From Trypanosoma brucei gambiense DAL972 (lineage: Eukaryota > Euglenozoa > Kinetoplastea > Trypanosomatida > Trypanosomatidae), in assembly GCF_000210295.1 (NCBI RefSeq), contig NC_026736.1, positions 1,080,022 to 1,144,021 of the forward strand: 64,000 nucleotides of DNA. The letters are read 5' to 3'. Shown here piece by piece: positions 29,601-40,433 of the stretch. Numbering within the stretch: the first letter of the stretch is position 1; each line of letters opens with the position of its first letter. The translations under genes were made by a program, and so were the position numbers. Below the pieces are notes generated by a model. It had not been told where the DNA came from. It made no database searches and saw only the letters and a list, made by a program, of their open reading frames with translations.

Positions 29601-32125
29601 CAGGGCCCATATTCCAGATGAGAGGCAAAACCGAGCGTGTTCATCAATTCTGTTCCTTAGTGATTGGGGCAGGCAGATGATTGTCGGCCTCCGGGGGGAG
29701 CAGGCATCAAAGTCATCGGTTCTCGGGGATGAAAAGGAACATCACCTTACCCTTCTGCAACCGTGAGGGCACCTTTTCGGTGGTCTGTAGGCCAGGACAG
29801 TCATCAAGCACGCTCTACAAAAATAACCCGGACACAATCCCACATGGATCGCAATGGAGAGCTAGGGAGCTCCCACAGCCGAAAAGATTCGCTTTGGCAA
29901 AGCAACTTCACAGTTACGACGTCAATTTCTGAATTTTGCGAGGATTACGTGTGCCCAAAGAAGCGGAATACAAAAATGAAATATTAACAGAACACCATAG
30001 AAATTGCACGGCCCTGAAAATGAAGACAGAACCAATACTTGAAACGGGTAGCGACGGTATGCTTTGGGCCCCGCGGCGTACAGGGAGGTATGAAAGAGCA
30101 TCGGCTAAATCGATGCCGGGCAGGGGCTACAAGTCACATTTCTGCCAACATATCCCTAAAAAGCGGAAGCGGCCACAAGACGAGCGCCGGATTCGCTCCG
30201 CCCAACAGTTAGCGCATTGATGACCGGTGCCGATATGAACTGGAGCAGTCGGGAGTTAGCTCCATACACACAGCCAGGCGAAGCAGGCTGCCTCGTCCAG
30301 GGGCATTTGAAAGGGAAACTGAGGAGAACCAACTCTGGGAAGGCCGCAATAAAGCCTCGAAGGCGTAACTGGTCCTCACAGCTGGGCGTGGCCACATACG
30401 GAGGGTGCTGGGTATTAAACTGGAACTCGAAATTAAACTGAATTAGCGACAGCAATAGAATCATATTCTAAGTAGGGATGTGCATGAATGCTGATAAAGT
30501 CATTTTTTTCTACTTTCACCACACACTACTCACAGAATAAGAACGATTGAATAGCTTGCCAACAAACACAGGTGCACGGGGTAAAGAATGGCTCGAGCGC
30601 GACCCAAAGAAACTAGGAATATAAAGGAGGTTACGCTATTGTCTCCGGTAAGAATGGAAACACAGACGACAACACCAAAAACAGATACACTGGCGCAACA
30701 CTTCTTGAGCAAACAGCTGAAAATCCTCTAAATGGAACGAGGTTATGTGACAATGTAAGCGGAAAAGTAGCGGAGAAACATAAGGTGAAAAGTCTAATAA
30801 AAGGAAAGACACAGAGTGATGGAGAGGAAAAACATTTAAGGGAAGAACCACAGAAACAGCAGCCATCAACTCAACCAATCAGGAATTCCAACCGAGGTTA
30901 CAAAACACACAAGAAATAATTGTCACCAGGCCATTACCGATAAAGGGACGGCTGCAGCTGTAATATCACCGGGGGCTGAGGAAGTAAGGACATATTATTT
31001 CCATGGAACAAGCAAACTAACGCGCAGTTGCTGAGCAAAAGGTGTGGCAACGGAAGGAGGACCCAGAGCATTTATTGGCATTTGGGGAAACGGTTAAAGA
31101 GCGGAAGGACATTGGCGGCACTCGCCAACTTACTGTCCCCACGATTAACTCTAAAAATAGGTCCTGCGAAAGTAAAGGAAGGGATGCTATGATGGACGTG
31201 GAAACACAGGGCGAAATTAACCAAAGGCGCAGAACCAACCATCAGGTCAACGTTTTCACACTGTCGGACAAAGAAAAATTATGAAATGGAGCGAAAACCC
31301 AACGAGGGCAACCTCACTTCAAAACAGTGCTCGGCGTGGTAGACGGGGATTGCCACCGCAGTGGCGGAAAAGTTGAAAAGGAATGGCGAAGGGAAGCGGT
31401 ACCCAATGTCTATGGCCAAAAAAAATATGAGAGGTCCTTGCCAAAGCGTGCCTCCCTCCGGGTAGTTCCGGCGAACTCACTGGAAAGCCAACAGCACGGT
31501 CGCGAATAGGGGCGCCCCGCACGTAACCGGGGGCTGTGTAGTGGGAGTGAGAATTTTGTGGCAACTCCTCCTCCTCCTCCTCCTCCTACCTTTTACTGAG
31601 GTTCAAGTAACTTTTCCCTTTCCCCAGGAAATTGCAGGTCGAATTTTTGGCATTTCAGATGATGCGAATTATCGCTGTGAGTCGCTTGTGGCATCAGCAG
31701 TGAGAGCCTGGAAACGCCCCCGGGTCGCGTTCAAACCGCCCGGCTTCGAACTAGCAGTGTGCGACGCACTGGGCCGGTGCCGTTGCGCACACAAAGAGGG
31801 CGGCTGCATTGTCAGCGGCTTATTCCAATATTGCGTGAGGGGCATTTCAGAAACTGCTGAACTTGTGGCGTTTGAGCATTTTTTCATTTAGAAAGGGAGA
31901 AAAGATGAGATATCTGCCATGCTACTTTTCGGATGAAGTAAGTTTGAGCGTTGCCGCAGCCCTGATAATGCGGCGGTGGGAGTGGTAGTGGCTAGATGAT
32001 TTTAAATGTTACAGTGATTGGGTGGATGCTGTGGGTGAATTTTAAGTAGGAAAATGCGACCACTCAGAGGCTGCCTCTCCATTTGAGTTGCTGGTGTTTC
32101 GCGTTCGCGCAGGATATCCAATGGG
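26672..32125. other. Right part of transcription-unit boundary, no gene seen
   Basis: 5.4 kb downstream of the last gene of the right block. No frame here has a credible ATG, family similarity or length. 28.7-29.3 kb is T-rich on the plus strand. A (CTC)n run lies near 31564-31590. The stretch is best read as the terminal zone of the right transcription unit; degenerate retroposon sequence may be present but I could not identify any with confidence. Confidence 0.5.
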
Positions 32126-33208
32126 TCATACGTCCTTCACTGCCCCTACCTCCGTCCTGAGTGATTGATGTCGCAAAGCGACATCCTCCACCTTGTAGAA
32201 CTCCTTCTGCACAAGGTTGTCAAGCGCGTCGGCCACCAGGGCTTTCTGCGACAACTGGGACCTGAGTTTCTTGCATTCCATGTCCGCCTGGCAGCTTATA
32301 CGACTGATGCGTGCGCTAAGGTCGGCCCGACCATTATGTAGTTGCTCGACATCTGAAGATATTACCTCCACGTGTTGTTTTACACGCTGAAGGTTTCGAG
32401 TAACCCACTGTCTTGTCGTTTCTATTTCTTCCATGAGCAATGCCCGCGCCTGCTTCGCCTCGTTACCTAAAGTCACCACGGTGCCCGCAGTCTTGTCAAC
32501 CTTTTGCTCCAGCGAACTGAGCGACTGGGTAATACCGTCAATTTTTTCTTGAAGCGGTGGAACCCGTGAATAATCCCGTCCTACTGACATCTCCAAATCC
32601 CTTAAAGAGCTTTCCACGAGCCGTAATTTTTCACGAAGGGTATCTTGCGCCTCTTGCCTTGACAAGTCCTTCTGCTCCGCCTCGCCCCACAGGGATGCGA
32701 TCCGCTCCTCCACATCTCTTCTCACGTCACTCACTGTGTTTTCTATGCGTTGTTTCGTTCGTGCCGCTTGCTCTTCTCCATCGGCTCGGATCTTCGCCAG
32801 ATCACTCAAAAATGCTTGGTGGGCATCTTCTAATGTTTCCTGTACCTTGGAAATGATGAATTGTTTGAATGTTTCCATATCCTCTAACCTTGCACAGGCC
32901 TGCTCTAACCGTTTTAATCGTGACAGCAGCTCCTGCTGCTGAAACCTGATGTCGGCCTCCTTTTCCTCTTGGATTCCTTGGGCTAGTTTCACCAACTTCG
33001 TAAGGTTCACCATTTTTTCATCGAACATACACACGCGGGCGGAGAGCTCCTCTACTCGATCAAGCAACTGCTGAACAGAGAAGGCGCCCTTCAACATCCA
33101 CTCCACTCGTGACTCGGCGGCTGAGTCCACCTGTGCCGACCTTAAGGGCTCTTGAGGAGATGCACTTTCCTTCTTTCGTGGCCGCAAATATATGTCAGTG
33201 TAGTCCAT
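32126..33208 (-). CDS. Coiled-coil protein, unknown function
   Basis: I choose the ATG at 33206-33208, giving 360 residues (MDYTDIYLRPRKKE...). The frame extends to an upstream ATG at 33289, but those 27 residues (a Leu/Phe-rich stretch) look like translation of a polypyrimidine tract, and an AG suitable for splicing lies between the two ATGs. After a basic N-terminus the protein is a nearly continuous heptad-rich helix of Glu/Gln/Arg/Leu (about residues 50-350), with no enzymatic motif. Such proteins in trypanosomes are often cytoskeletal or basal-body parts, but nothing here proves that. It is the last gene of the right transcription unit. Confidence 0.75.
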   Translation of the reverse strand: MDYTDIYLRPRKKESASPQEPLRSAQVDSAAESRVEWMLKGAFSVQQLLDRVEELSARVCMFDEKMVNLTKLVKLAQGIQEEKEADIRFQQQELLSRLKRLEQACARLEDMETFKQFIISKVQETLEDAHQAFLSDLAKIRADGEEQAARTKQRIENTVSDVRRDVEERIASLWGEAEQKDLSRQEAQDTLREKLRLVESSLRDLEMSVGRDYSRVPPLQEKIDGITQSLSSLEQKVDKTAGTVVTLGNEAKQARALLMEEIETTRQWVTRNLQRVKQHVEVISSDVEQLHNGRADLSARISRISCQADMECKKLRSQLSQKALVADALDNLVQKEFYKVEDVALRHQSLRTEVGAVKDV

Positions 33209-33468
33209 CGCTCGCACTGTGTCGGACAATCGTCTTGTTATGCTTTCCAAAAATAACAAAAGTAATGTAAAAGAGATGTGGGAGAGCATGAGGTGAAGAA
33301 AACACCAGCAAGTCGAGACGATATCAACCTTTTACACACCACCGCTAGTAGAGTAACCACGGGAACTCTGCTTGTTGTCCGGTCCCTCCCTCCTGCATCT
33401 ATAATCCCGTCTATCCTTTTTATTTTTATTTTTTCCACACCTCTCCCAGTGATAGAAATCATGTACAC

Positions 33469-34131
33469 TCAAACCAGCCTATCGGAATCGTCCACGTAGA
33501 GACATGCTTCGAGTGTTTTGTTTTCCACATTCCACCTAACATATGCCTTGCCCGCAAACACCTTCTGTGGCAGTGCGGCGCGAAGAAAATACTTTGTAGA
33601 GGAAAGCCTAAATTCATATGGATCGACTTCAATAGCTACATCAGCAATACGGGCCTGTTTCGGCATCGTAACTTTCACAAGCAGGCCGGATGAACCCGTT
33701 CTGGTGAAATCCATGCCCAAATACAAGTCCTCCGCCGTGACCTTTTCTTGGTGAAGAATAGTGTATTCGGGTTCCTCAACACCATCCCTAGGTTTTGTTG
33801 TGGTATCCTTTCGGAACTGATGAACTTCGTTGAGTTCGTCATCTGTCCAGATTGCGTAACCCTTCGGCCTTCGAGCTTGATGCTGTTTTGCCTGAATTCT
33901 TTTTGCTTCCCGACTTTCTGAAGGGATTGGGAGGCATAACTGCTGATCGATTACCGTCGCGGGAAGGGGGATATTCGATGGGTTTGGAGCGGCGGCGCTG
34001 TCGCCATGGTTCACGACGGCCGTCGGCGCCGTTTCCTGCAAACTGTAGCCAACGGATTGGCCGTCAGGGCGTTTAAAACCGTGGTTTCTGTCTAGAAGCT
34101 GGGCGAGGCTCTGAATGTCACTATAAGACAT
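33469..34131 (-). CDS. Axonemal dynein assembly factor DNAAF6/PIH1D3-like
   Basis: 220 residues from an ATG at 34129-34131. The second half matches the PIH1D3 (DNAAF6, Twister) layout: AIWTDDEL, then EEPEYTILHQEKVTAEDLYLGM and a CS/alpha-crystallin-like beta sandwich (VKVTMPKQARIADVAIEVD... FRLSSTKYFLRAALP) ending in ACLYVDD. DNAAF6 works with HSP90 in the cytoplasm to preassemble dynein arms, so the gene belongs to flagellar motility. The N-terminal roughly 80 residues are low-complexity. The length and domain order agree with the family. Confidence 0.85.
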   Translation of the reverse strand: MSYSDIQSLAQLLDRNHGFKRPDGQSVGYSLQETAPTAVVNHGDSAAAPNPSNIPLPATVIDQQLCLPIPSESREAKRIQAKQHQARRPKGYAIWTDDELNEVHQFRKDTTTKPRDGVEEPEYTILHQEKVTAEDLYLGMDFTRTGSSGLLVKVTMPKQARIADVAIEVDPYEFRLSSTKYFLRAALPQKVFAGKAYVRWNVENKTLEACLYVDDSDRLV

Positions 34132-34487
34132 TTCCGCTTCCCTTTCCTTTCCTTTCCACTAACCGAATGACTTCCACTCACTTTCTACCAACACTACATT
34201 ATGGTGTCGTCATCCCCAAGGGGGGGGGGGAAGCAAAAACGCAACACACAACACAGTGCCAATAAGGAGTGGGAGGTGATAGATAGTAACGGTCAACTTT
34301 TTTTTTCACCTACTCGGCACGATAGGCGCTGCTGAGGAGGTTAGTGGAGGTGAGTGAGATGGAAAACACGTGAAGGGGGAGGTTTAGCTGTCAACTGTAA
34401 CATAAGGTCCGCATGTACGTCTGTTGTTGCGTCCTGTGCCATTCGCACCGCCCCCTCCACCACCTCGCAAGGTTGAATCAATTCGTA
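34132..34487. other. Spacer between lipase-like and DNAAF6-like genes
   Basis: No gene seen. A G-run near 34219-34229 and a T-run near 34298-34306 stand out; read on the minus strand the G-run is a C tract and the neighbourhood contributes to pyrimidine-rich splicing signals. Confidence 0.5.
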
Positions 34488-35819
34488 TCACATTTTGCTC
34501 GCATTTTCCAGGAGGGGATCCAAAAGCAGTCTGTCGAGTACTTGGCGGATCTCGGGCTTGAAAACAATAAGAGAAATATACTGTTTGGCCTGGAACGCAG
34601 TAAGAACGGAAGTGCGCATACAGCCGTCTTCTATGATTATGGTATTGAGCACCTTGTGATCCATCTCTGTAAATGGCATACGTGCCAGCTTTGAGGGGGA
34701 TTCCCTCGACCACAATCGGAGCAACTTAAGTGCATCTTTGCTGAGATACCTTAGCGGCAGACTATTCTTCGGATGCTCCACTACAACGTACATGGTGCGG
34801 ATCAACGACTCATACGCAGCTACGAGGTTTTGCTGCGTGTTCTCACGAACCTCCAAAACCTTTTTTGCGTTGTAAAACTCCATGAACTGCAGTGCGTTTT
34901 CTGGCCAACGCAGCACCGCGTACGCTAATGGTTCTTCATTCTCTTTAAAGTGCCTGAGGACTGAGCTCATCGAGTGCGCTTGCTGCGTGTGTTCCACCAT
35001 CTCCCGTATGAGTGGTTCAATTTTTCCCAGATAGTGCTGAATGTCAGGTATTCCCGCTGCCCGTTGAAACAATCCACGTACAGCCTCCTGAGCATTAAAT
35101 ATGGCCGCCAAACGCGGTTTGGATGCCACCGCCGCTCCCGCCTGCGCCGCGACTGCATCGTCTTGAATGGGATGCAGCTGCACAATGTAGCCACAATGCG
35201 GCCGAAGCGTGTTGATCGGGTTTGGCTCCCGGAGGTAGGTTATGATGTCCCCGTCATCAGCCTTATGCTGGTACAGGGTGTTTTCAATGAATAGTTTGCA
35301 CCCCGGTGACTCAAACGTGATGGCAGGCGCTCGGTCTTCTACCGCACGACATGCGGCAAGTACGGCACCGAGGCTATGACCGGTGTAACTAATGAACCAC
35401 TCCCCTTCACCTTCCCCCTTTGTAGCACTCAAATGGATCCGCACCTGCTTGGAAAATTGTTGGGCCAGGCTAAACAAGATAGTCCTTTCGTTGAAGTAAT
35501 ACCAAACCCCCGAGCGCAAGCTCAACGCATCAGCCGTTCCACGGTGAGCGATGATACAGTGACGCAGTTCTTCATTTATATATGAAGCAGCGAAGTAGCC
35601 ATCTTTGTCTAGCCCCAATTCCGCGGCCGTCAGGTGGAGGTTCCAGGGTTTAGGCAGCGGAGGCGCGTCAGCGATGCCGTAGACATGTAACGAAAGGAGC
35701 GCGTACACGTAATGCGAGACAAGCGGAAGCGAGGGAACTTCGTCTGGCGTCAGCTTCGATAGTGAACTTGGGGACGTCGTTTCTGGCTTAGCGGGGAGGA
35801 AGTTGTAAAAGATACTCAT
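34488..35819 (-). CDS. Class 3 lipase-like alpha/beta hydrolase
   Basis: 443 residues from an ATG at 35817-35819. The nucleophile elbow GHSLG lies at about residue 148, preceded by EWFISYT, and an upstream strand HCIIAHRGTAD matches the oxyanion-hole strand of fungal-type (class 3) lipases, which typically reads ...V-x-F-R-G-T. The C-terminal roughly 200 residues are helical and not lipase-like. I cannot place the catalytic Asp and His with confidence. No signal peptide is evident, so an intracellular esterase or phospholipase role is likely but the substrate is unknown. Confidence 0.7.
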   Translation of the reverse strand: MSIFYNFLPAKPETTSPSSLSKLTPDEVPSLPLVSHYVYALLSLHVYGIADAPPLPKPWNLHLTAAELGLDKDGYFAASYINEELRHCIIAHRGTADALSLRSGVWYYFNERTILFSLAQQFSKQVRIHLSATKGEGEGEWFISYTGHSLGAVLAACRAVEDRAPAITFESPGCKLFIENTLYQHKADDGDIITYLREPNPINTLRPHCGYIVQLHPIQDDAVAAQAGAAVASKPRLAAIFNAQEAVRGLFQRAAGIPDIQHYLGKIEPLIREMVEHTQQAHSMSSVLRHFKENEEPLAYAVLRWPENALQFMEFYNAKKVLEVRENTQQNLVAAYESLIRTMYVVVEHPKNSLPLRYLSKDALKLLRLWSRESPSKLARMPFTEMDHKVLNTIIIEDGCMRTSVLTAFQAKQYISLIVFKPEIRQVLDRLLLDPLLENASKM

Positions 35820-36097
35820 CTCGCCGCCTCAGCGAGTGATGACTGTAAACAAACGAGGGGGGAACGGAAAAAGCTATTTTCCTCACCCATGCCGTCGAAA
35901 CAAACGAGCCAGGGAAGAAGAGAAACCAAATTAGATAAAAAGGACGGATAGAGTGACCCGTGGTGAAGGTGTGTGCCATTGGGCTTGCAGAGGGTGTGAA
36001 ACTACAGATTAGAATGAAATGGATTGAGTATGCGTTGGCATGTGCTCCAGTGAGCAACACATTCCTTTCGGCTGACTGGAGGTGACGTGGTAACTAA

Positions 36098-37924
36098 CTA
36101 GCGCTGAACACGTTCCCTCCATTCCCGTTGTGCGAGGGCCTCGAGGGTGCGCCTCACTTGCCAAAGTTCCCTTTGCCTCGGGGGTTTGACTGCCTCTATC
36201 CATGGCGGTTGGGACCGGGGAAGGCGGTGGCGCTGCCGTGTGAAGCGCATGATTGGCGCAACCACAGTAGCCTCATCCACGAGCCCACGGGGTGCTTCCT
36301 TCCCCTGCAACTGATGGATGGCAGCAAGACGGGAGGTAATCTTCGAGTTTAGCGAGTATCCGACTAGTGGCGGACCTGCACCAGTTGTTTTGCCATCGTT
36401 GAGGAGTGCGCGCGCCTCCATCATGAGAGTTTCGTAGTCGCTGTTTTTCAGTGTGGGTTGCGTCAGAACCCATTTAAGCGCAATAGATAACCACTGAGCT
36501 CTCGCGTAGTCGGACGCGTCGGCTTGAAGTTCCCTTTTCAACACCATGTAATATTTAAAGAAGCTGACGTGCTCCATTTCCTGCACGATACGAAGGAACA
36601 ATGTCGCATTTCTTACGGAGAAACCGGCGCGGCTTAGACATCCGTCGACATGGGTAAGATGTTTTTCCACACGTTGGACAAGTTCTTCCCCAAGGAACAA
36701 ATTGTGCCGGCTATACAACAAATCAAGATACAAATACTCCTCTCCTGTCTGTTTCACGTGACCAGACTCCTCTAGCGTGCGGAGCACCTTTTTGAAGTCC
36801 TTCACTCGACACTTTGCCAGGGCCACAAGACACGGGAAGATACTATGTGGTGATGGCGAAGAGGGCTGGCGTTCACTAAGAAGCGCTTGCAGGCACCACA
36901 CGGCAAGTTCCCCATCCCCCGCGTCACCAGCAAGTCTTGCTGCACTGTGTATTACCATCGCCGAGGGAATATAGCCCACCAACGTTTCGCGGATGCGCCC
37001 AAACCATACAACCCCGGCCTTACTAAGCGACGATGAACTGAAGTACGTTAGACAATGCTGCAAAAGGGTGTCATCAGGATGGTTCGCTCTGGAAAGTAGG
37101 CAGTCACGGGAAACATTCACATAGCGGCCCGCCAAGTCCCAGCGTTCACCCTTTACACACGAGCGCAGCATCGCCACTAGGCAGGGTGGCTCTACCCACT
37201 TCAGAAATTCCTCGCCATGGTAATTCTCCCAACAGGAAAAGAACTGCTCGTAAACCGCAGCTTCCCCCTTGTCTTTCTGGTGGTACAACACGAGCCGTTT
37301 GACCCTTGCCCACCAATCGCTAAACAGAACGTCATCTGGGAGCTTAAGAAGGCGAAATGCTTCCTCCGAAACCGCACGGTAGCGCCCGAGAACTGTCTCA
37401 CGCTGCTTTGCCGCACCGCGTTCCCCCCTGTCCTCACTCCATTCCTTACGGCTACGTTCGATGCACACGAAACACCTTGTACTCTGCCAGAATATACGAA
37501 GAACGATGACTGCTTCATGGGATGCCAGGCCCCGAGTGAGAGATGTACCGTCACTATTAGATAGGCACTTTTGTAAGTACTCCGGATCCAACGTGCATGC
37601 GGCAGCATTAATAACAAGGTCATTTAGAGTGACAGGGCCCATCTTGCGGCAGCTAAAAAACATTTCCGCACACTCCGCATGCAACCCCGCAGCGTGGGCC
37701 ATTCGACAGGCTTCTTTGCAAAGCCGTGCCTTGCGGGAGTCAGAGCACTGAATGAGTTTTCTCATCAACTTTCCCAACTGTTTAATGTCGATGAGGCCGC
37801 TGGATTTTGACAACGAGCGCAAGCTGGCTTCCAAAGTGTCGACTCCCTCCGTTGCTGTCGGCACAAGTGTTGTCACTGCTCGCCCTTGAATACACCGGGA
37901 GAGTGTACTAACTAACCGTTGCAT
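36098..37924 (-). CDS. Probable mitochondrial helical-repeat (PPR-like) protein
   Basis: 608 residues from the ATG at 37922-37924; the longer frame upstream begins with TTG. The N-terminus (MQRLVSTLSRCIQGRAV) is basic and amphipathic, like a mitochondrial presequence. The body is all-helical, with helix-pair segments of about 35 residues such as HSIFPCLVALAKCRVKDFKKV that resemble divergent PPR units, which are abundant in trypanosome mitochondria for RNA processing, editing and translation. I recognise no catalytic motif. PPR membership is tentative. Confidence 0.6.
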   Translation of the reverse strand: MQRLVSTLSRCIQGRAVTTLVPTATEGVDTLEASLRSLSKSSGLIDIKQLGKLMRKLIQCSDSRKARLCKEACRMAHAAGLHAECAEMFFSCRKMGPVTLNDLVINAAACTLDPEYLQKCLSNSDGTSLTRGLASHEAVIVLRIFWQSTRCFVCIERSRKEWSEDRGERGAAKQRETVLGRYRAVSEEAFRLLKLPDDVLFSDWWARVKRLVLYHQKDKGEAAVYEQFFSCWENYHGEEFLKWVEPPCLVAMLRSCVKGERWDLAGRYVNVSRDCLLSRANHPDDTLLQHCLTYFSSSSLSKAGVVWFGRIRETLVGYIPSAMVIHSAARLAGDAGDGELAVWCLQALLSERQPSSPSPHSIFPCLVALAKCRVKDFKKVLRTLEESGHVKQTGEEYLYLDLLYSRHNLFLGEELVQRVEKHLTHVDGCLSRAGFSVRNATLFLRIVQEMEHVSFFKYYMVLKRELQADASDYARAQWLSIALKWVLTQPTLKNSDYETLMMEARALLNDGKTTGAGPPLVGYSLNSKITSRLAAIHQLQGKEAPRGLVDEATVVAPIMRFTRQRHRLPRSQPPWIEAVKPPRQRELWQVRRTLEALAQREWRERVQR

Positions 37925-37997
37925 TTTAAATAAGCATCGGCGGCGGAACTGCGTTACCCTTTCCCGAAAAACAGACAAACAGATATAGACGTGAAGC

Positions 37998-38040
<43 letters not shown>

Positions 38041-38497
38041 TCCCAGTCTAACGAAGGTTCATATGAATTTCCGTGCAACACTGCTCTGCAGATTGTAGCT
38101 CACTAAGCACCCATATTCAAGAATAACAAAAACGTCATTTTTTCTTTAAATAGTCTGATTTAATTTAAAAAATTTTCTATTAATGTGTTCGAGCCAGTCC
38201 ACATGTAAAAACCATTGCGGACTATTTTCACCCGATGCATTACCTTCATACACAACAATTGTGTTATACTTTTGTTGCGATGTTGTCGTCGACGCCTTGG
38301 CATTGTCGCTGTGGAAACTGAAATGAGGCTGCAAATTAGAAAAATCAAAGTAAAGGGGGGAGGGGAAACAACCGTGGGTCAACAGCAACACCAACAACTC
38401 CAATAATAACGGATTCCGAAGTGACGGATATTGAAATGCGATAAGTGGTGCCACTGAACCTGCCAACTGCCGTGGCGTTTGTAACCGTGCGCGGACG
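37925..38497. other. Spacer with (GT)n microsatellite
   Basis: No gene seen in 573 bases. An uninterrupted GT run lies at 37999-38039, close upstream of the PPR-like start; the remainder is the 3' flank of that spacer's upstream gene-free AT-rich sequence. Confidence 0.5.
37999..38039. repeat. (GT)20 microsatellite
   Basis: About 20 uninterrupted GT units. Confidence 0.95.
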
Positions 38498-39538
38498 TTA
38501 CCGTTTGGCCCTTCCTCTTTTCTGCGGTCCAGTTTTCTTTGGAGATGTTTTTTTCTTAGATGTGCTATGGTGTTCCAAAATTGCCTTGACGCAATTCGTC
38601 CTGTTCAGCCCCTTCTTAAGACCCAACTCTCCCTTGGCGAACGCAACAAGTTCAGACGCGAGGTAGTGGTTTCGCAGTTCGAACTCGGTAATTTCCGGAT
38701 CGTACAACTTCCGCCGTAATTCCCGCACGATCGCTTTGGGGATGACAGATGGATTTTCAAGCATAAACGTAGCGACGTTCTCGCTTGTTAGCAGTACCTC
38801 CTCGTTGTTTTCATTTTCTTGATCTCTCTCAGTATCCTCTTCTTCTTCAGCGTTGACTGCCTCGCAGCACTGCTCATATGAAGCTATGAGCCAATCCACC
38901 ATGTCACTCTCTTTTGCTTCATTACCATATGAAGGTGGAAAAACAACATCGATGATGAAATCCTCTACTGCATTGGGGAGCTCATCAGCCCTACCGCGTG
39001 CCGCCTCCAGCACCTCAGGTTTAACACCGCACGCCAGCACGAGGGCGTCATTTTCTTTATGGCTTCTGCCATTCATCCATCCATCGATGGCGTCGATAAG
39101 AAACTGCTCGGATATTTTCACACTGCCGCTGCTAACCTTTTCGTTGCCATCCGTGTTGAGTGCGACGGCCTCCTGCAAACGCAACCGAGCCCACACCGGT
39201 AAAGCGCTGTCAACAACTTCGTCAAATTCCTGCAGTGACGGAGGCTTTAGAACCCCTTCACCAAATACGGTGGGAGTTTCATTGGGATCCCCCACCAATA
39301 GAAGCAACTGCTCCCGCTCCTTTTCATCAGCGAAGAGACGTGTGATGTTGGCGCGTAATGCGTGGAGGCCGCTGCGCAGGATGTTGTGCATCACAGTCCC
39401 GGCACCAACCGTCCGATCGGGGTTTATGAAGGTGCCGTCACTTTTTAAGTCATTTGCGTGGGAAAAACGCTGAAGGCCAACGACATCCAGAAAAGCAAGT
39501 AGTCGAAAGAGTGGGTTATCCTTCCATTTCTCTATCAT
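38498..39538 (-). CDS. Conserved-looking protein of unknown function, basic C-terminus
   Basis: 346 residues from an ATG at 39536-39538. The N-terminal half is a compact helical region; residues about 240-265 are strongly acidic (EEEEDTERDQENENNEE); the C-terminus is very basic (SKKKTSPKKTGPQKRGRAKR) and looks like a nuclear localisation or nucleic-acid-binding tail. I recognise no family. The charge pattern suggests a nuclear or nucleolar protein, which is inference only. Confidence 0.7.
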   Translation of the reverse strand: MIEKWKDNPLFRLLAFLDVVGLQRFSHANDLKSDGTFINPDRTVGAGTVMHNILRSGLHALRANITRLFADEKEREQLLLLVGDPNETPTVFGEGVLKPPSLQEFDEVVDSALPVWARLRLQEAVALNTDGNEKVSSGSVKISEQFLIDAIDGWMNGRSHKENDALVLACGVKPEVLEAARGRADELPNAVEDFIIDVVFPPSYGNEAKESDMVDWLIASYEQCCEAVNAEEEEDTERDQENENNEEVLLTSENVATFMLENPSVIPKAIVRELRRKLYDPEITEFELRNHYLASELVAFAKGELGLKKGLNRTNCVKAILEHHSTSKKKTSPKKTGPQKRGRAKR

Positions 39539-40433
39539 TTACTTTTCCACCTCCACCTCCAGTTCAGAATCAATCCTACGAGTGTTTGAGTGTACAGCTC
39601 CAAAAAGGAAAGCGATATCGGGACAACAAATTGCTTCCTTTTACCTACTACTGGAGGGTTGGGTTTATGACGAACCCTCCCTCCCAATAGTTTTTTTAAA
39701 AAAAAGGTGGAGGCAAAAAAAAAAAAAACCAGTAACAAAACCAACAAAAGTAATAAGGAGAAACAGAAGCACTTCGAAAGTCCCGGTTCTTTCTTTTCTT
39801 TTTCACACTACTTACACTATCAATGGGTGACGTTTACCAGTTGTGGTGCGTATGCGCAGAAGTTTCTCGGATAAAGGGGCGATGCTTCAAACTTTCTATT
39901 TTTTTTTTTTTTACCTGTTTGTGTCGGAAAATGACCCTCACAAACACCTGTTCATTTAAACGCACTTAACGTGAACGGCAACGTCCTTGAATGGACACAA
40001 AACCAAAAACGAAAAGAAAGTAGAAGAGACCTTTAGCCATGTTTATAGAACACCAACAACTTTTGTCGTGGAACTCCCTTACTTCTCACTGAGGATTCAG
40101 TATCATCCAAGGCTTCTTCTGTCTCACGGTCTTCTTTTATCTTTTTCTTTTATATTTGTTTCACCATAATAATGTGTATATTTCCTCAATCCTCCTAACA
40201 CAGCCTTTTCTTCACTCCACTTCACCTTTTTTTCATATATATATATATATTTGTACGCATCTTTCCCCCTTTTTTTCCAGTCACCACATGTGTTTAGTAA
40301 TCTCACCCAAACGTATGTCTTGCCCATCCTGTGATTAGACAAAAACAAAGAACAAAAACAAAAAGAAAAGAGAAAAAAGACACCACCACCGCCAGCTGTT
40401 GCTACCATCCCAACAACAGCACGGAAGAAGATA
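39539..40433. other. Spacer, low-complexity
   Basis: 895 bases without a supported gene. It contains A-runs (about 39697-39728), a T-run at 39899-39912 and an (AT)n run at about 40236-40252. Expected to hold the 3' UTR of the 202-residue protein gene and the 5' UTR of the next. Confidence 0.5.

Noticed and set aside
31541..31891. 116-codon plus-strand frame with a signal-peptide-like start
   Set aside because: Begins with GTG; the hydrophobic run is a translated (CTC)n repeat; no family resemblance.
33209..33289. N-terminal hydrophobic extension of the coiled-coil gene as a signal peptide
   Set aside because: Coincides with a polypyrimidine tract and precedes a good AG splice acceptor; the protein behind it is a cytoplasmic-type coiled coil.
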